A stretch of DNA of 64,000 nt from Saccharolobus caldissimus (GCF_020886315.1 NZ_AP025226.1:1576001-1640000), one strand, 5' to 3'. Counted from the first letter of the stretch, positions 38,391-48,459 are shown. Numbers and translations are program-made. The notes: generated by a model from the letters alone, not told the origin.

Positions 38391-39338
38391 ATGGGCAAAA
38401 TACCATTAGTTGGAAAGGGAGAAATTAATCCAGAAGATATGGGATTTACTTTAATGCATGAACACTTAAGAGTGTTCAGTGAAGCAGTGAGATTTCAATG
38501 GCCTCATCTTTATAACGAAGAGGAGGAGTTTAGAAACGCAGTAAATGAGGTTAAAAATGCGATGAAAAGGGGAGTTAAAACTATCGTAGATCCTACGGTT
38601 ATGGGTCTCGGGAGGGATATAAAATTTATGGAAAAGATAGTTAAAGAGACTGGAATAAATTTAATTGCAGGTACTGGAATTTACATCTATATAGACTTAC
38701 CCTTTTATTTTCTAGGTAGATCAGTAAATGAAATAGCTGATTTATTTATTCATGATATTAAAGTAGGTATACAAAATACTAAGAATAAGGCAGCTTTTAT
38801 TAAGATAGCCGCGGACGAACCAGGTATAACTCCCGATGTGGAAAAGGTGATAAGAGCGGCAGCCATTGCCCATAAGGAGACAAAGGTTCCTATAATAACT
38901 CATTCGAATGCTCATAACAATACTGGAATGGAACAACAGAGGATATTAATGGAAGAGGGCGTTGACCCAGGGAAGATACTAATAGGGCATTTAGGGGATA
39001 CAGATAACTTGGAATACATAAAGAAAATAGCAGATAAAGGTTCATACGTGGGGTTAGATAGATATGGTCTAGATTTATTTCTGCCTATCGAGAAAAGAAA
39101 TGAGACATTATTAAAATTAATTAGAGAAGGCTATAGTGATAGATTAATGATATCCCAGGATTACTGTTGCACTATTGACTGGGGCACCGCTAAACCTGAA
39201 TATAAACCAAAGTTAGCGCCAAAATGGAATATGACTTTAATATTCGACGATGTAATACCTTATTTAAAGAAGAATGGAATATCGGAGGAAATAATAAATA
39301 AAATATTCGTAGAAAATCCACGCAGATTTTTCAGTTAA
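38391..39338 (+). CDS. phosphotriesterase-like lactonase (SsoPox family)
   Basis: This 315-residue amidohydrolase-superfamily enzyme is very close to S. solfataricus SsoPox as I remember it. Binuclear metal ligands are visible: HEH in LMHEHLRVFS (22-24), the carboxylated Lys in FIKIAADEPG, His in IITHSNAHNN and LIGHLGDT, and Asp in MISQDYCCTIDWG. The residue before that Asp is Gln where I recall His in SsoPox. The natural activity is hydrolysis of lactones, with weak paraoxonase activity. It is a single gene with its own promoter. Confidence 0.93.
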   Translation: MGKIPLVGKGEINPEDMGFTLMHEHLRVFSEAVRFQWPHLYNEEEEFRNAVNEVKNAMKRGVKTIVDPTVMGLGRDIKFMEKIVKETGINLIAGTGIYIYIDLPFYFLGRSVNEIADLFIHDIKVGIQNTKNKAAFIKIAADEPGITPDVEKVIRAAAIAHKETKVPIITHSNAHNNTGMEQQRILMEEGVDPGKILIGHLGDTDNLEYIKKIADKGSYVGLDRYGLDLFLPIEKRNETLLKLIREGYSDRLMISQDYCCTIDWGTAKPEYKPKLAPKWNMTLIFDDVIPYLKKNGISEEIINKIFVENPRRFFS

Positions 39339-39815
39339 CCTATTAAATTAATAAATAGAAAAACTATTATAAAATTTTTTAAATTAAAAATCATTTAAAC
39401 TAAAAATATTTTTAATTCTCATAATTTTGGTTATCTGCCTTATAACTCTGGGCTGAAATCCACAGTTTTTATATTACCTAAATACTCTTCATGAGAATCT
39501 AAAAGCAACTACTAAGCGTTTTCGTAGGATAGCATATTCTTATCAGTAATTCGTAAATTTTTATCATCAAAAATTATATACTTTATATGCCGCTTCAGAT
39601 AATAGCTTATCTAACTTTAACTTATAAGAAGCTCAAGTCGTATAAAAATAATAGTGGAGCTTTAATTCAAGGTTTAAGGGATTTTTCTCATTAATAATAG
39701 TAAGCTTTAAATTAAATAATAATCTTTTCATAAAAATTAATAATTTAATTACAATTTGGTAATTACAAATAACTTTAAGGTAAGTTTAAAAGCTCATATC
39801 TGAAGATACTTTGAT
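39339..39815. other. 477-bp intergenic region
   Basis: This is AT-rich with a slightly GC-richer stretch at 39430-39475 that shows no clear fold. No gene was recognised. Confidence 0.4.
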
Positions 39816-40748
39816 ATGATATTAACTTTGAAATTACCTATGCAAGGACCGTTAAAGTACATCAATTCATATTTAATTAAATCTTCTAATGATAACGGAG
39901 TTCTAATAGACACGGGTTTGCCTACACAAGAGGATATGTTAATGCTCACCAATTACTTGAAGAATTACGGGTTTCCTAAAATTGTTATAGTTACTCACTA
40001 TCATCCAGATCACATAGGTTTAGTTAGACTATTTAAAGACTCACTTGTTATTATCCATGAGAAAGAATTGGAATACATTAATTATTTGATGGATGATAGC
40101 TATGAGAATGAGATGAAAAAGTATTTCATTTTAAACGGTTTTCCAGAAGATATTGTAAATAGAATTTTCAGAAATAAAAATAGATTTTATGAAATTATTA
40201 ATGGCGTTAATTTTACTACCATTAAGGATAATGAGGAGATAAAAGTTGACAACGAGGAGAGAATAAAGGTATTGTGGACGCCTGGGCATACTATGGGACA
40301 TATATGCTTACAGTATAAGGACTATTTATTTTGCGGAGATCATATATTACCAGATGTAACTCCAAACGTCTCTTTATTAAGAGAGGAAGATAATCCGCTA
40401 AGGAATTATTTAACTAGTCTAGAGAGAATTAAGGAACTAAAAATTAAGCAAATATATCCAGCTCATGGTGAACCTTTTAGTAACGTTTCTGAAAGGGTAG
40501 AGGAAATTAAAGAACATCACAGAAGAAGGTTAGAGGAAATATTGAAGATTATCGAAAGAAAGGGTAAGGCTAACGGTTATGAGATTGCAATGAACATATC
40601 GTGGTATAAGAAATGGGATGAATTGTCTAATTTTGATAAACAATTAGCTATGGGTGAGACTTTAGCCCATATTAAGTACTTACTTGAGGAAGGTATCATA
40701 AGGGAAATTAAAATTGGTAATTCGATTTATTACACTAAAAGTAGTTGA
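39816..40748 (+). CDS. metallo-beta-lactamase fold hydrolase
   Basis: 310 residues. The metal-binding motif is THYHPDHIGL near residue 61 (HxHxDH), followed by LWTPGHTMGHICL, FCGDHILPD and YPAHGEPFSN, all conserved in this superfamily. A C-terminal winged-helix-like domain (about 225-310, KANGYEIAMNISW) follows, as in LACTB2-type proteins. It is encoded at the start of the plus-strand half of the fatty-acid region and may hydrolyse acyl-CoA or another thioester, by context only. Confidence 0.85.
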   Translation: MILTLKLPMQGPLKYINSYLIKSSNDNGVLIDTGLPTQEDMLMLTNYLKNYGFPKIVIVTHYHPDHIGLVRLFKDSLVIIHEKELEYINYLMDDSYENEMKKYFILNGFPEDIVNRIFRNKNRFYEIINGVNFTTIKDNEEIKVDNEERIKVLWTPGHTMGHICLQYKDYLFCGDHILPDVTPNVSLLREEDNPLRNYLTSLERIKELKIKQIYPAHGEPFSNVSERVEEIKEHHRRRLEEILKIIERKGKANGYEIAMNISWYKKWDELSNFDKQLAMGETLAHIKYLLEEGIIREIKIGNSIYYTKSS

Positions 40749-40830
40749 TATAAAATAGGTAAATATTAAAAATTATGTGAGTATTGAAATGAGATTACTT
40801 TTTAACCTTTAATTTTAATTATTTTACTTG

Positions 40831-42822
40831 ATGAAGGTAGAAGACATTAAGAAAATTCTCGTAGTAGGAGCAGGAACGATGGGCCATGGCATAGCGGAAG
40901 TTGCAGCAATAGCTGGATATCAGGTATATTTAAGTGATATTTCGCAAGACATTTTAAATAGTGCACTTGAAAGGATAAGATGGAGTTTAAGCAAGCTTCA
41001 AGAGAGAGGACAAATTAAGGAAAGCACAGATAGTGTTTTATCAAGAATAAAACCAGTAGTGGGGTTAGATAAAAGTGTAAGTGATGCAGATTTTTCAATA
41101 GAAGCTGCACCAGAAAGATTAGATATTAAAAAACAAGTATTTTCTAAGCTCGACGAGCTTTTACCCCCTCACGCTATATTAGCTTCTAATACTAGTAGTT
41201 TGCCGATATCCAGAATAGCTGAAGCTACTAAGAGACCAGAGAAAGTTGTAGGTATGCATTTCTTTAACCCTCCAGTATTAATGCAATTAGTCGAGGTTAT
41301 GAAAGGAGACAAGACAAGTGATGAGACCGCTAAAATTACGTATGAATTAGCTAAAAAGTTCGGAAAGCAGCCCATAATGATAAATAAGGATATTCCAGGA
41401 TATATTGTAAATAGGATCTTAGGAGGAATTAACATAGCTGCATGTATATTAGTAGAAAAGAAAATAGCTGATTTTAAAGAAATCGATGCTGTAGCTAGAT
41501 ATAAATTAGGTTTCCCAATGGGAGTATTCGAGCTAATGGATTACACTGGGATAGACGTAGCATATTACGTTTCAAAGTCTAGAGAGGAATTAGGAATTAA
41601 GGATGATATACCCATTTGCAGTTTAATAGAGGAGAAATTTAAGAATAACGAGCTAGGAGTTAAAACCGGTAAGGGGTTCTATACTTATCCAGCTCCAGGG
41701 AAATATGTAAAACCTGAACTTCCCAAGGAACTTGCGGATAAACTAAATCCCGTATTATTATTAGCAGGAGCTATAAATGAAGCTGCAAGGCTTTTAAGGG
41801 AAAACGTAGCAACTAAGGAAGATATAGATCTAGGTGTTAGGTTAGGTTTAGGATTGCCTAAAGGTATATTTCAATATGCCGACGAATTAGGTATAGATAA
41901 CGTAGTTAAGGCTTTAGATGAACTTAAGGCTATATCTGGGTATAAAAGTTATTCAGTAGACCCGCTCCTAGCGCAAATGGTAAGTGAAAACAAGTTAGGT
42001 GTGAAAACTGGAGTTGGTTTCTATCAATACGGAAAGGTGGAGGAGAGGAAACTGAATACAATAATTATACGTATAGAGCCTCCCCTTGCATGGATCATAC
42101 TAAATAGGCCAGAGCGATTAAATGCGTTAAATGCAGAGTTAATAAGTGAGTTAGATAGGGCTTTAGATGAGCTAGAGATTAACGATCAAGTTAGGGTCGT
42201 TATATTAACTGGGAATGGAAGAGCATTCTCAGCTGGTGCTGATATAACATCTTTCGTATCATTAAGACCAATAGATGTAATAAGATTAAGGACTTTAAGG
42301 AACGTTATTAATAAGATTGCTCTCTACACTAAACCAGTAATAGCTGCTTTAAACGGCTTTACTTTAGGTGGAGGTCTTGAAATTGCGATGGCTTGCGACA
42401 TAAGGATAGCATCTGAAGTAGCACAATTAGGACAACCCGAAATTAATATTGGAATAATACCTGGGGCAGGAGGTACTCAAAGACTTCCAAGATTGATAGG
42501 TAAGGGAAGAGCGAAATTATTAATATACACTGGAGATATGGTATCTGCTGAGGAAGCTTATAAAATGGGTTTAGTAGATTTAGTAGTTCCAGCTAATAGA
42601 TTTGAGGATGAAGTAAGAAGAGTTGCATTAAAGATAGCTGAGAAGTCTCCCTTATCTCTACTTGCGGCTAAGTTAGCCATAGAGTTAGGAAATGAAGCCA
42701 ATATATGGACAGGGCAAACACTAGAAGCAACGCTGTTCGGACTATTATTCACCACAAAGGATGTAGAAGAAGGGGTTAAAGCGTTCCTAGAAAAAAGAAA
42801 ACCTCAATTTAAAGGAGAATAA
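40831..42822 (+). CDS. fused 3-hydroxyacyl-CoA dehydrogenase / enoyl-CoA hydratase
   Basis: 663 residues from ATG 40831 (a TTG one codon earlier is possible). Order: NAD-binding domain (VVGAGTMGHGIAEVAA), two copies of the dehydrogenase C-terminal domain (about 190-285 and 310-400), then a crotonase domain (about 415-663) with NRPERLNALN and oxyanion-hole region FTLGGGLEIAMACDIRIA. The catalytic Glu of hydratases is likely in LGQPEINIGIIPGAGGTQ. This is reversed domain order compared with bacterial FadB. The same architecture in Metallosphaera acts as crotonyl-CoA hydratase/3-hydroxybutyryl-CoA dehydrogenase. Here the neighbours suggest beta-oxidation. Confidence 0.93.
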   Translation: MKVEDIKKILVVGAGTMGHGIAEVAAIAGYQVYLSDISQDILNSALERIRWSLSKLQERGQIKESTDSVLSRIKPVVGLDKSVSDADFSIEAAPERLDIKKQVFSKLDELLPPHAILASNTSSLPISRIAEATKRPEKVVGMHFFNPPVLMQLVEVMKGDKTSDETAKITYELAKKFGKQPIMINKDIPGYIVNRILGGINIAACILVEKKIADFKEIDAVARYKLGFPMGVFELMDYTGIDVAYYVSKSREELGIKDDIPICSLIEEKFKNNELGVKTGKGFYTYPAPGKYVKPELPKELADKLNPVLLLAGAINEAARLLRENVATKEDIDLGVRLGLGLPKGIFQYADELGIDNVVKALDELKAISGYKSYSVDPLLAQMVSENKLGVKTGVGFYQYGKVEERKLNTIIIRIEPPLAWIILNRPERLNALNAELISELDRALDELEINDQVRVVILTGNGRAFSAGADITSFVSLRPIDVIRLRTLRNVINKIALYTKPVIAALNGFTLGGGLEIAMACDIRIASEVAQLGQPEINIGIIPGAGGTQRLPRLIGKGRAKLLIYTGDMVSAEEAYKMGLVDLVVPANRFEDEVRRVALKIAEKSPLSLLAAKLAIELGNEANIWTGQTLEATLFGLLFTTKDVEEGVKAFLEKRKPQFKGE

Positions 42823-42826
42823 TTTT

Positions 42827-43948
42827 TTATCCCTTAGGTAACCCTAAGACCACTTCTCCTAATAGATTTCTTAAAATTTCTGAAGTACCACCAGCTATCG
42901 TTATAGCTCTAGAAGCTAGTAAACCGTAAACTAGATCCGGTCTAAATCCTGGTTTACTTTCCATTATTAATACATTTATATCAGAGTTACTTACAGCGTT
43001 TTCATATACACGTTGAATTGCCTCAGAGGCTATTAACTTAATCACAGCAGCTTCTGGACCAACTATATATCCCTTCTTTATCCTTTCTAATATTCTCTTA
43101 TAAAAGGACTTTAGGGCTATTATGTCCTCTGCTGTGTTAAATAGTTGATCGTTGTACATGTCCTTTATTAAATCTCTAATAAGCCTCTCCACTGCGAATA
43201 GTATCGTCCCTATATTAAGCCTCTCGTAATTAAGAGTAGACATTGCTACTTTCCATCCCTCACCTATTTTCCCCACAACGTTCTCTTTTGGTACTTTAAC
43301 GTTATTGAAGTAAACTGTATTAAACTCTGATCTCCCAGTAATTTGTTTAATCGGACTTACTTTTATTCCCTCACTTTTCATATCCACGATAAGCATTGTT
43401 AAACCCTTATGCCTTTCTGACGGCTCACCTGTTCTAGCTAAGAGGAAACAGTAATTGGCCAAATGAGCATAACTACTCCAGATCTTCTGCCCGTTAACTA
43501 TAAAGTACTCTCCCTTATCTTCTGCCTTAGTCTTTATTCCAGCTAAATCAGATCCAGCCTGGGGTTCTGAGAATCCTTGGCACCAAATATCTTCAGCCGT
43601 TAATATTCTCTTAATGTATTTCTTTTTCTGTTCTTCACTGCCATTAAGTAGGATAGCTGGACCTACTACTGAAACTCCTAAACCTACTGTAGCATATGGT
43701 ACTCCAGCTTTAGCAAATTCCTCTCTGACTATTATCTCTTTTATGGGATCTTCTCCCCATCCTCCATATTCCTTAGGCCACGATACGCCTAAATATCCTG
43801 CCTCGTAAATCTTCCTCTGCCAATTTCTTAGAACATCAGGTGGAGCCATATCACCCTTAATTCTAATTTCCTCAGGTACGTTTTTCCTTATCCATTCTCT
43901 AACCTTAACTCTATACTCTTCTAGTTCACTCTCTTCTTTGCTCATCAA
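42827..43948 (-). CDS. acyl-CoA dehydrogenase
   Basis: This 373-residue flavoenzyme would introduce the alpha-beta double bond into acyl-CoA. Motifs: WCQGFSEPQAGSDLAGIKT and GQKIWSSYAHLANYCFLLAR of the FAD/acyl-binding middle domain, and TIAGGTSEILRNLLGEVVLGLP at the C-terminus. It is the last gene of a four-gene minus-strand operon with a CoA ligase, a DUF35 protein and a thiolase-like protein. It converges with the dehydrogenase/hydratase gene (4-bp gap). The shorter homologue at 56644 may be a partner subunit. Confidence 0.92.
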   Translation of the reverse strand: MMSKEESELEEYRVKVREWIRKNVPEEIRIKGDMAPPDVLRNWQRKIYEAGYLGVSWPKEYGGWGEDPIKEIIVREEFAKAGVPYATVGLGVSVVGPAILLNGSEEQKKKYIKRILTAEDIWCQGFSEPQAGSDLAGIKTKAEDKGEYFIVNGQKIWSSYAHLANYCFLLARTGEPSERHKGLTMLIVDMKSEGIKVSPIKQITGRSEFNTVYFNNVKVPKENVVGKIGEGWKVAMSTLNYERLNIGTILFAVERLIRDLIKDMYNDQLFNTAEDIIALKSFYKRILERIKKGYIVGPEAAVIKLIASEAIQRVYENAVSNSDINVLIMESKPGFRPDLVYGLLASRAITIAGGTSEILRNLLGEVVLGLPKG

Positions 43949-43982
43949 TTTTGTTTTTGTTAGTCAACTTAATATATTTTTC

Positions 43983-45692
43983 TTATTTCGTCTTACTAAA
44001 GTAATCCCTATATTTCTCTCTAAGTACTTTCTTATCAAATTTTCCTACACTAGTCTTTGGAATTTCCTTTACAAATATTATATCATCTGGTAGTTGCCAT
44101 TTAGCGAATCTTTGACCCAAATGTTTTAATAAATCTTCCTTGTTTACTTTTCCCTCAAACTCCGGCCTTAAAATTACAAATGCTAAGGGTCTTTCTCCCC
44201 ACTTAGGATGAGGAACACCTATTACCGTTGCTTCAGAAACTGCAGGATGTGTCATTAAGTAATTCTCCAAATCTATAGTACTTATCCATTCACCACCACT
44301 CTTTATAACATCCTTTATTCTATCGACAATTTTAATATACCCTAGCTCATCTACTACTGCTAAATCGCCAGTTTTCCACCATCTTTCTACTCCATCACCT
44401 ACAAAGGATTCAACAGTTCTAGGATCGTTATAATAAGAAGATGCTACCCAAAAACCTCTAACCCAAATCTCGCCTACAGTCTTCCCATCATGAGGTACCT
44501 CATTACCAGTAATTGGGTCAACAACTTTTATATCTACGCCAAAAGTTGGAATACCTTGTTTTCTTAATAAATCTACTAACTCCTTATCTGTATATTTCTC
44601 CTTAACTTTGGGCTTAAGTACACTGCCAGCCACAGATGGAGTAGTTTCTGTCGCACCATATCCTTGCCCAACTTGAAAACCGAAACCCATTAAACCTATA
44701 ACTAAGCTCAAAGGTGGTTCACTGCCACCAATTAATATTCTAGTGTTAGTAAATATAGGTTTCTTATCCATTTTCATTAAATAATTTAGAATAGCACTAA
44801 AAATTTCAGGTACACCAGCTGTTACTGTCACCTTCTCATTTATGAGCAAACTTACTAAAGGCTCTGGATCATTTATAGTATATCTACCTGGAAATACCAG
44901 TTTAGCGCCAACTAGAGTTGCAGCCATAAAGCCTAACCAACCATTTACATGAAACATAGGTACTAATTGCATAAAAGTATCATCAACCGTTAAATTTCTA
45001 GAAATTACTAGGGTATTAAGTACTATAGACCTATGGGAATAATATATTCCCTTGGGATCTCCAGTAGTCCCAGTAGTATATGCAGCATAACATGCAGTTC
45101 TTTCATCAAACATAGGAATATTATATTCAACGTCTCCTTTATTTAACAAATCTTCATAATTATATATTCGCTCTAATTTTGTTGAGGGTAATTGATTGCT
45201 ATCTGTAATTATAATATATTTTCTGACTTTTATATTATTTAATATACTTTCTATTAATGATATGAAATTCTCATTAAGTATAAGGACATTTATATTAGAG
45301 TGATTTATGATCTTAGCTAATTGCAACGGATGTAATCTAGGATTTAATTCAACCATTACTGCACCAATCGCAGGTATCGAGAAATATAGTTCATAAAACC
45401 TATGAGTGTTCCATTCCAATACACCTACTCTATCTCCTACCTTAATTCCTAGTGATTTTAATGAACTAGCCATCCTTTTAACCCTTTTTAATGCCTCAGC
45501 ATAATTATATCTAAATATTGTACCATCAGATCTTCTAGAAACTATCTCTTGTTCTCCATACCATCTTCCTGCATGAACTAATATTTGTGTTACATTCATT
45601 TGATAATCATCCATCATAGTTGAAGGGAAACCTTTTATGATCTCCATAAAAATATCTATATTGTTTTCTATATTTAAGCTTTTTTCGATCAT
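43983..45692 (-). CDS. AMP-dependent fatty-acyl-CoA synthetase
   Basis: This 569-residue ANL enzyme has P-loop YAAYTTGTTGDPKGIYYSH near residue 195, GQGYGATETTPSVAG, TGDLAVVDELGYIKIVDRIKDV, and PKTSVGKFDKK with the catalytic Lys. The N-terminal part resembles medium/long-chain ligases of the AlkK type. It lies 11 bp after the DUF35 gene in the operon. Together with the acyl-CoA dehydrogenase it provides the first two steps of fatty-acid oxidation. Confidence 0.92.
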   Translation of the reverse strand: MIEKSLNIENNIDIFMEIIKGFPSTMMDDYQMNVTQILVHAGRWYGEQEIVSRRSDGTIFRYNYAEALKRVKRMASSLKSLGIKVGDRVGVLEWNTHRFYELYFSIPAIGAVMVELNPRLHPLQLAKIINHSNINVLILNENFISLIESILNNIKVRKYIIITDSNQLPSTKLERIYNYEDLLNKGDVEYNIPMFDERTACYAAYTTGTTGDPKGIYYSHRSIVLNTLVISRNLTVDDTFMQLVPMFHVNGWLGFMAATLVGAKLVFPGRYTINDPEPLVSLLINEKVTVTAGVPEIFSAILNYLMKMDKKPIFTNTRILIGGSEPPLSLVIGLMGFGFQVGQGYGATETTPSVAGSVLKPKVKEKYTDKELVDLLRKQGIPTFGVDIKVVDPITGNEVPHDGKTVGEIWVRGFWVASSYYNDPRTVESFVGDGVERWWKTGDLAVVDELGYIKIVDRIKDVIKSGGEWISTIDLENYLMTHPAVSEATVIGVPHPKWGERPLAFVILRPEFEGKVNKEDLLKHLGQRFAKWQLPDDIIFVKEIPKTSVGKFDKKVLREKYRDYFSKTK

Positions 45693-45703
45693 TTAGATAA
45701 AAA

Positions 45704-46066
45704 CTATATTACCTTAAATGTGGGATATTTCATCTTGTTAATCTCGATAAATACCACTTTAACACTCTCATTTATATCGGCCTTCTTATTTTCATCTTCA
45801 ATTATATTTGAATACATCCTAAATCCTTCACTTAATTCTATTATACCATATGTTATTATGTTGCCGTCTTTCTTATGAATTCTTGTCATAGCAAAAATTT
45901 TACCTAGACCATTACTAACTTTCAATTCTATATCAGAAGATTTGCACCTTGGACAGATAATCCTCGGATAATAAAACCTAAATCCGCATCTTTTACATTC
46001 TAGGAATGGAAGTTCATTGCGCTCGAACATTTCGAAATATTTCCTTCTCAATTCTAGATCGTTCAT
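45704..46066 (-). CDS. DUF35 OB-fold zinc-ribbon protein
   Basis: This 120-residue protein has an N-terminal rubredoxin-like zinc ribbon (CKRCGFRFYYPRIICPRC, two C-x2-C pairs) and a C-terminal OB-fold. DUF35 proteins bind acyl-CoA and act as partners of thiolase-family enzymes. In archaea they bridge thiolase and HMG-CoA synthase; in actinobacteria they pair with thiolase-like aldolases. The start overlaps the stop of the thiolase-like gene (ATGA), so the two proteins almost certainly form a complex. Confidence 0.9.
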   Translation of the reverse strand: MNDLELRRKYFEMFERNELPFLECKRCGFRFYYPRIICPRCKSSDIELKVSNGLGKIFAMTRIHKKDGNIITYGIIELSEGFRMYSNIIEDENKKADINESVKVVFIEINKMKYPTFKVI

Positions 46067-47208
46067 TTCCTCTCACCTAATATTAACGTTACTGCATGCC
46101 TTCTACTCCACCATCCTAAACCATTTAAAAATATTACATTGACTTCTTTCACTTGATGACCCTTAGCCATATCGTTTAACTGAAGTAAAGCCTCCTCTAA
46201 TATAACGCCTCCACTCATATAAGCTGGCTGTCCAGTATTTAAACTACCCCCTCCAGTATTTATTGGAATATTCCCTTTATAGGTTAGATCATTAGACTCA
46301 ACAAACTTTCCTACCTTACCCTTTTCTACCATTCCTATATCTTCCATTTGTAACATCACAGTTATTGTAAATGAATCATACAATTCAAACGCATCAACCT
46401 TTTCTAAATTAAAAGATGCTCTTCTAGAACTTTCAACTGTAGGAGTATAAATTATATCGTCCCATTCAGCAGGAGGTTCTGGCCAATGCGCCTCTCCATA
46501 GGCTAAGATGTCAATACTTCTTAACTTAGACTTACTAGTCTTTTTACTAACTATAAATACATGAAAACCGTCTACTGGATATACTATTTCCAATAAATGT
46601 AAAGGCTCTGATACAATTCTTGAAGAAAGTACGTCTTCAACTGTTATTGGATCCCTAAACATAGCCTTCTCGTTATTCATAGCATTATACCTCTGCATTA
46701 CTGCAATTAACGCTCTTTGCTGATCCGTGGTACCGAAAAGCTTAGAATGCCTATATGCTATCATAGCGTAATCAGATATGGGAAGCATTTGATCATAAAC
46801 TTTTATGAAATCATCAAATGGAGTATCAACTAAGTCGGATTTTATATTAGGTGAATTCCTTAAATGAGAAATCTTACCCCCTTGTATGCATAATATTGTC
46901 TCAGCCTCATTTGCCCTAATTGCCTTATATGCCCTATATATCATAGTTAAGGCTGAAGGTCCTCCATATTGAATGTGGTCTATATATTTAGGTCTTATTC
47001 CCAGATATTCACTTATCTGATCTGCAGGATTAAAGTACGACTTGTTATTGTGAAAAGATCCTCTTCCGACATTTGCAATGATTCCATCGATATCCTTATA
47101 TTCTAGACCTGCCATGTCCAACGCCTCATCTATAGTTTCCTTCAGTAAATCTATTCCATCTTTTTCGTATTTTTTGAAAATCTTACCTGCAAAACCTACA
47201 ATCATCAT
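46063..47208 (-). CDS. thiolase-like protein lacking the catalytic Cys/His/Cys
   Basis: 381 residues with the two-domain thiolase fold. At the place of the nucleophilic Cys the sequence reads IQYGGPSALTMI; the region of the catalytic His reads NTGGGSLNTGQPAYMSGG with Gln instead of His; the final CxG loop reads LNGLGWWSRR without Cys. Normal thiolysis or condensation is therefore unlikely. Paired with DUF35, it resembles thiolase-like aldolases (Ltp2 type) or a structural subunit. It heads the four-gene operon and is divergent from the SCP2 gene. Confidence 0.85.
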   Translation of the reverse strand: MMIVGFAGKIFKKYEKDGIDLLKETIDEALDMAGLEYKDIDGIIANVGRGSFHNNKSYFNPADQISEYLGIRPKYIDHIQYGGPSALTMIYRAYKAIRANEAETILCIQGGKISHLRNSPNIKSDLVDTPFDDFIKVYDQMLPISDYAMIAYRHSKLFGTTDQQRALIAVMQRYNAMNNEKAMFRDPITVEDVLSSRIVSEPLHLLEIVYPVDGFHVFIVSKKTSKSKLRSIDILAYGEAHWPEPPAEWDDIIYTPTVESSRRASFNLEKVDAFELYDSFTITVMLQMEDIGMVEKGKVGKFVESNDLTYKGNIPINTGGGSLNTGQPAYMSGGVILEEALLQLNDMAKGHQVKEVNVIFLNGLGWWSRRHAVTLILGERK

Positions 47209-47411
47209 TTATAATATCACGTTACAGTTATTAAAAAACTAATATGCAAGATATTAAGAGGTAATTAATAAAGAAAATTATACGTAAGGAAGTTAAGATT
47301 ACTTATTCTAGATGCCTACTAATCTTCACAAATAATTTAAAAATTTTAAGGTGAATTAGCCAATTAAACATATTTATAGTATTATTAGCAATCTAATATT
47401 AGGGGTAAAAT

Positions 47412-47855
47412 ATGTCAGAATTTATTTATCCGAGTAAAGAATGGGCTAATGAGTGGTGTAGAAGGTTAAATGAAAGTAAAGAATATAACGATGCTGGAAA
47501 AGGCTGGGTTTCACCAATTTTATTTGTAGTTACGGATTTGCCTCCTCAAGTATCAGAGTCTTTAGGACTAAAAGGAACTTCTAGCTTAGCAATGAAATTA
47601 TATCTAAATAATGGTCAATGTCAGGGCGTAGAGTTCTTCACTGATTTATCTAAGGCTGATGCACCTTATATATTGGAAGCTACTTACGAAAATTGGAAAG
47701 GAGTAATAACTGGTAAACTTCAAGTAGTCTCAGCACTATTGTCTGGGACGATAAAGTTAAAGAAGGGTAGCCTTTTCGATTTAGCCAGATACACTACAGC
47801 CTCAGTTATCATGGCTAAAATATCTACCGAGATTAATACGAAGTTCTTATCGTAG
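47412..47855 (+). CDS. SCP2 sterol-binding domain protein
   Basis: This 147-residue single-domain protein has the SCP2 fold (FIYPSKEWANEWCRRLNESKEY, then a KLQVVSALLSGTIKLKKGSL stretch toward the end). SCP2 proteins bind acyl-CoAs or other lipids and may shuttle substrate between beta-oxidation enzymes. It is a single plus-strand gene divergent from the thiolase-like operon and convergent with the TetR gene (4-bp gap between stops). Confidence 0.85.
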   Translation: MSEFIYPSKEWANEWCRRLNESKEYNDAGKGWVSPILFVVTDLPPQVSESLGLKGTSSLAMKLYLNNGQCQGVEFFTDLSKADAPYILEATYENWKGVITGKLQVVSALLSGTIKLKKGSLFDLARYTTASVIMAKISTEINTKFLS

Positions 47856-47859
47856 TTTT

Positions 47860-48447
47860 TCACTTAGGTCTTAACAAATTCTCTATAAGTATATCCAAAT
47901 CGTTCAATAGTTTTTTGTTTAGTCCTTGATTTGTCCATAAGAGATATCTCTTTCCGATGATTTCCCCTATTCCTATCAGAACATAAGAAAGCAGTTCTGG
48001 ATCTACACGTATTATCTGCCCTTTATTCATCGCATCTTGTAATCCTATCCTATATCTTTCTGATAATTTCATGAAGTGCCAAACATACATTTCTGGTCTA
48101 TGTACTTGAGCTTCTATGAATATCTTATAATATTTTTTATTATTGTCCATCCATTCTAGAAATTTCCTCATTCCTACCTTCTCTATCTCTATTCTATCTT
48201 GAATACCCATAGTATTAACTTTCAGATAATATCTCATCTCTCTGTTAAACTTTCTTATCAATTCATCTAATATATCATATTTGCTCTTAAAATAGAAATA
48301 AAATAGTCCATATGCTACACCAGCCCTTGATGTTATATCACTTATACTTGTATTTAGAAAACCTTTCTCATATATTAGATCTACAGCTGCGTTAATTATC
48401 TTATTTAATGTTTCTTTCCCCTTTTCAGTCTTAGGCTCTCTATACAT
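47860..48447 (-). CDS. TetR-family transcriptional regulator, probable fatty-acid regulator
   Basis: 195 residues from ATG 48447, chosen because AGGTGAT lies just upstream as ribosome-binding site; the GTG at 48456 overlaps that site. The N-terminal helix-turn-helix is INAAVDLIYEKGFLNTSISD (about 18-37) then GVAYGLFYFYFKSKYDILDE. The C-terminal domain would bind an acyl-CoA. In S. acidocaldarius a TetR protein (FadR) within the fatty-acid gene cluster represses it and is released by acyl-CoA; the gene context here is the same. A palindrome lies in its own promoter. Confidence 0.88.
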   Translation of the reverse strand: MYREPKTEKGKETLNKIINAAVDLIYEKGFLNTSISDITSRAGVAYGLFYFYFKSKYDILDELIRKFNREMRYYLKVNTMGIQDRIEIEKVGMRKFLEWMDNNKKYYKIFIEAQVHRPEMYVWHFMKLSERYRIGLQDAMNKGQIIRVDPELLSYVLIGIGEIIGKRYLLWTNQGLNKKLLNDLDILIENLLRPK

Positions 48448-48459
48448 TAAAATCACCTT

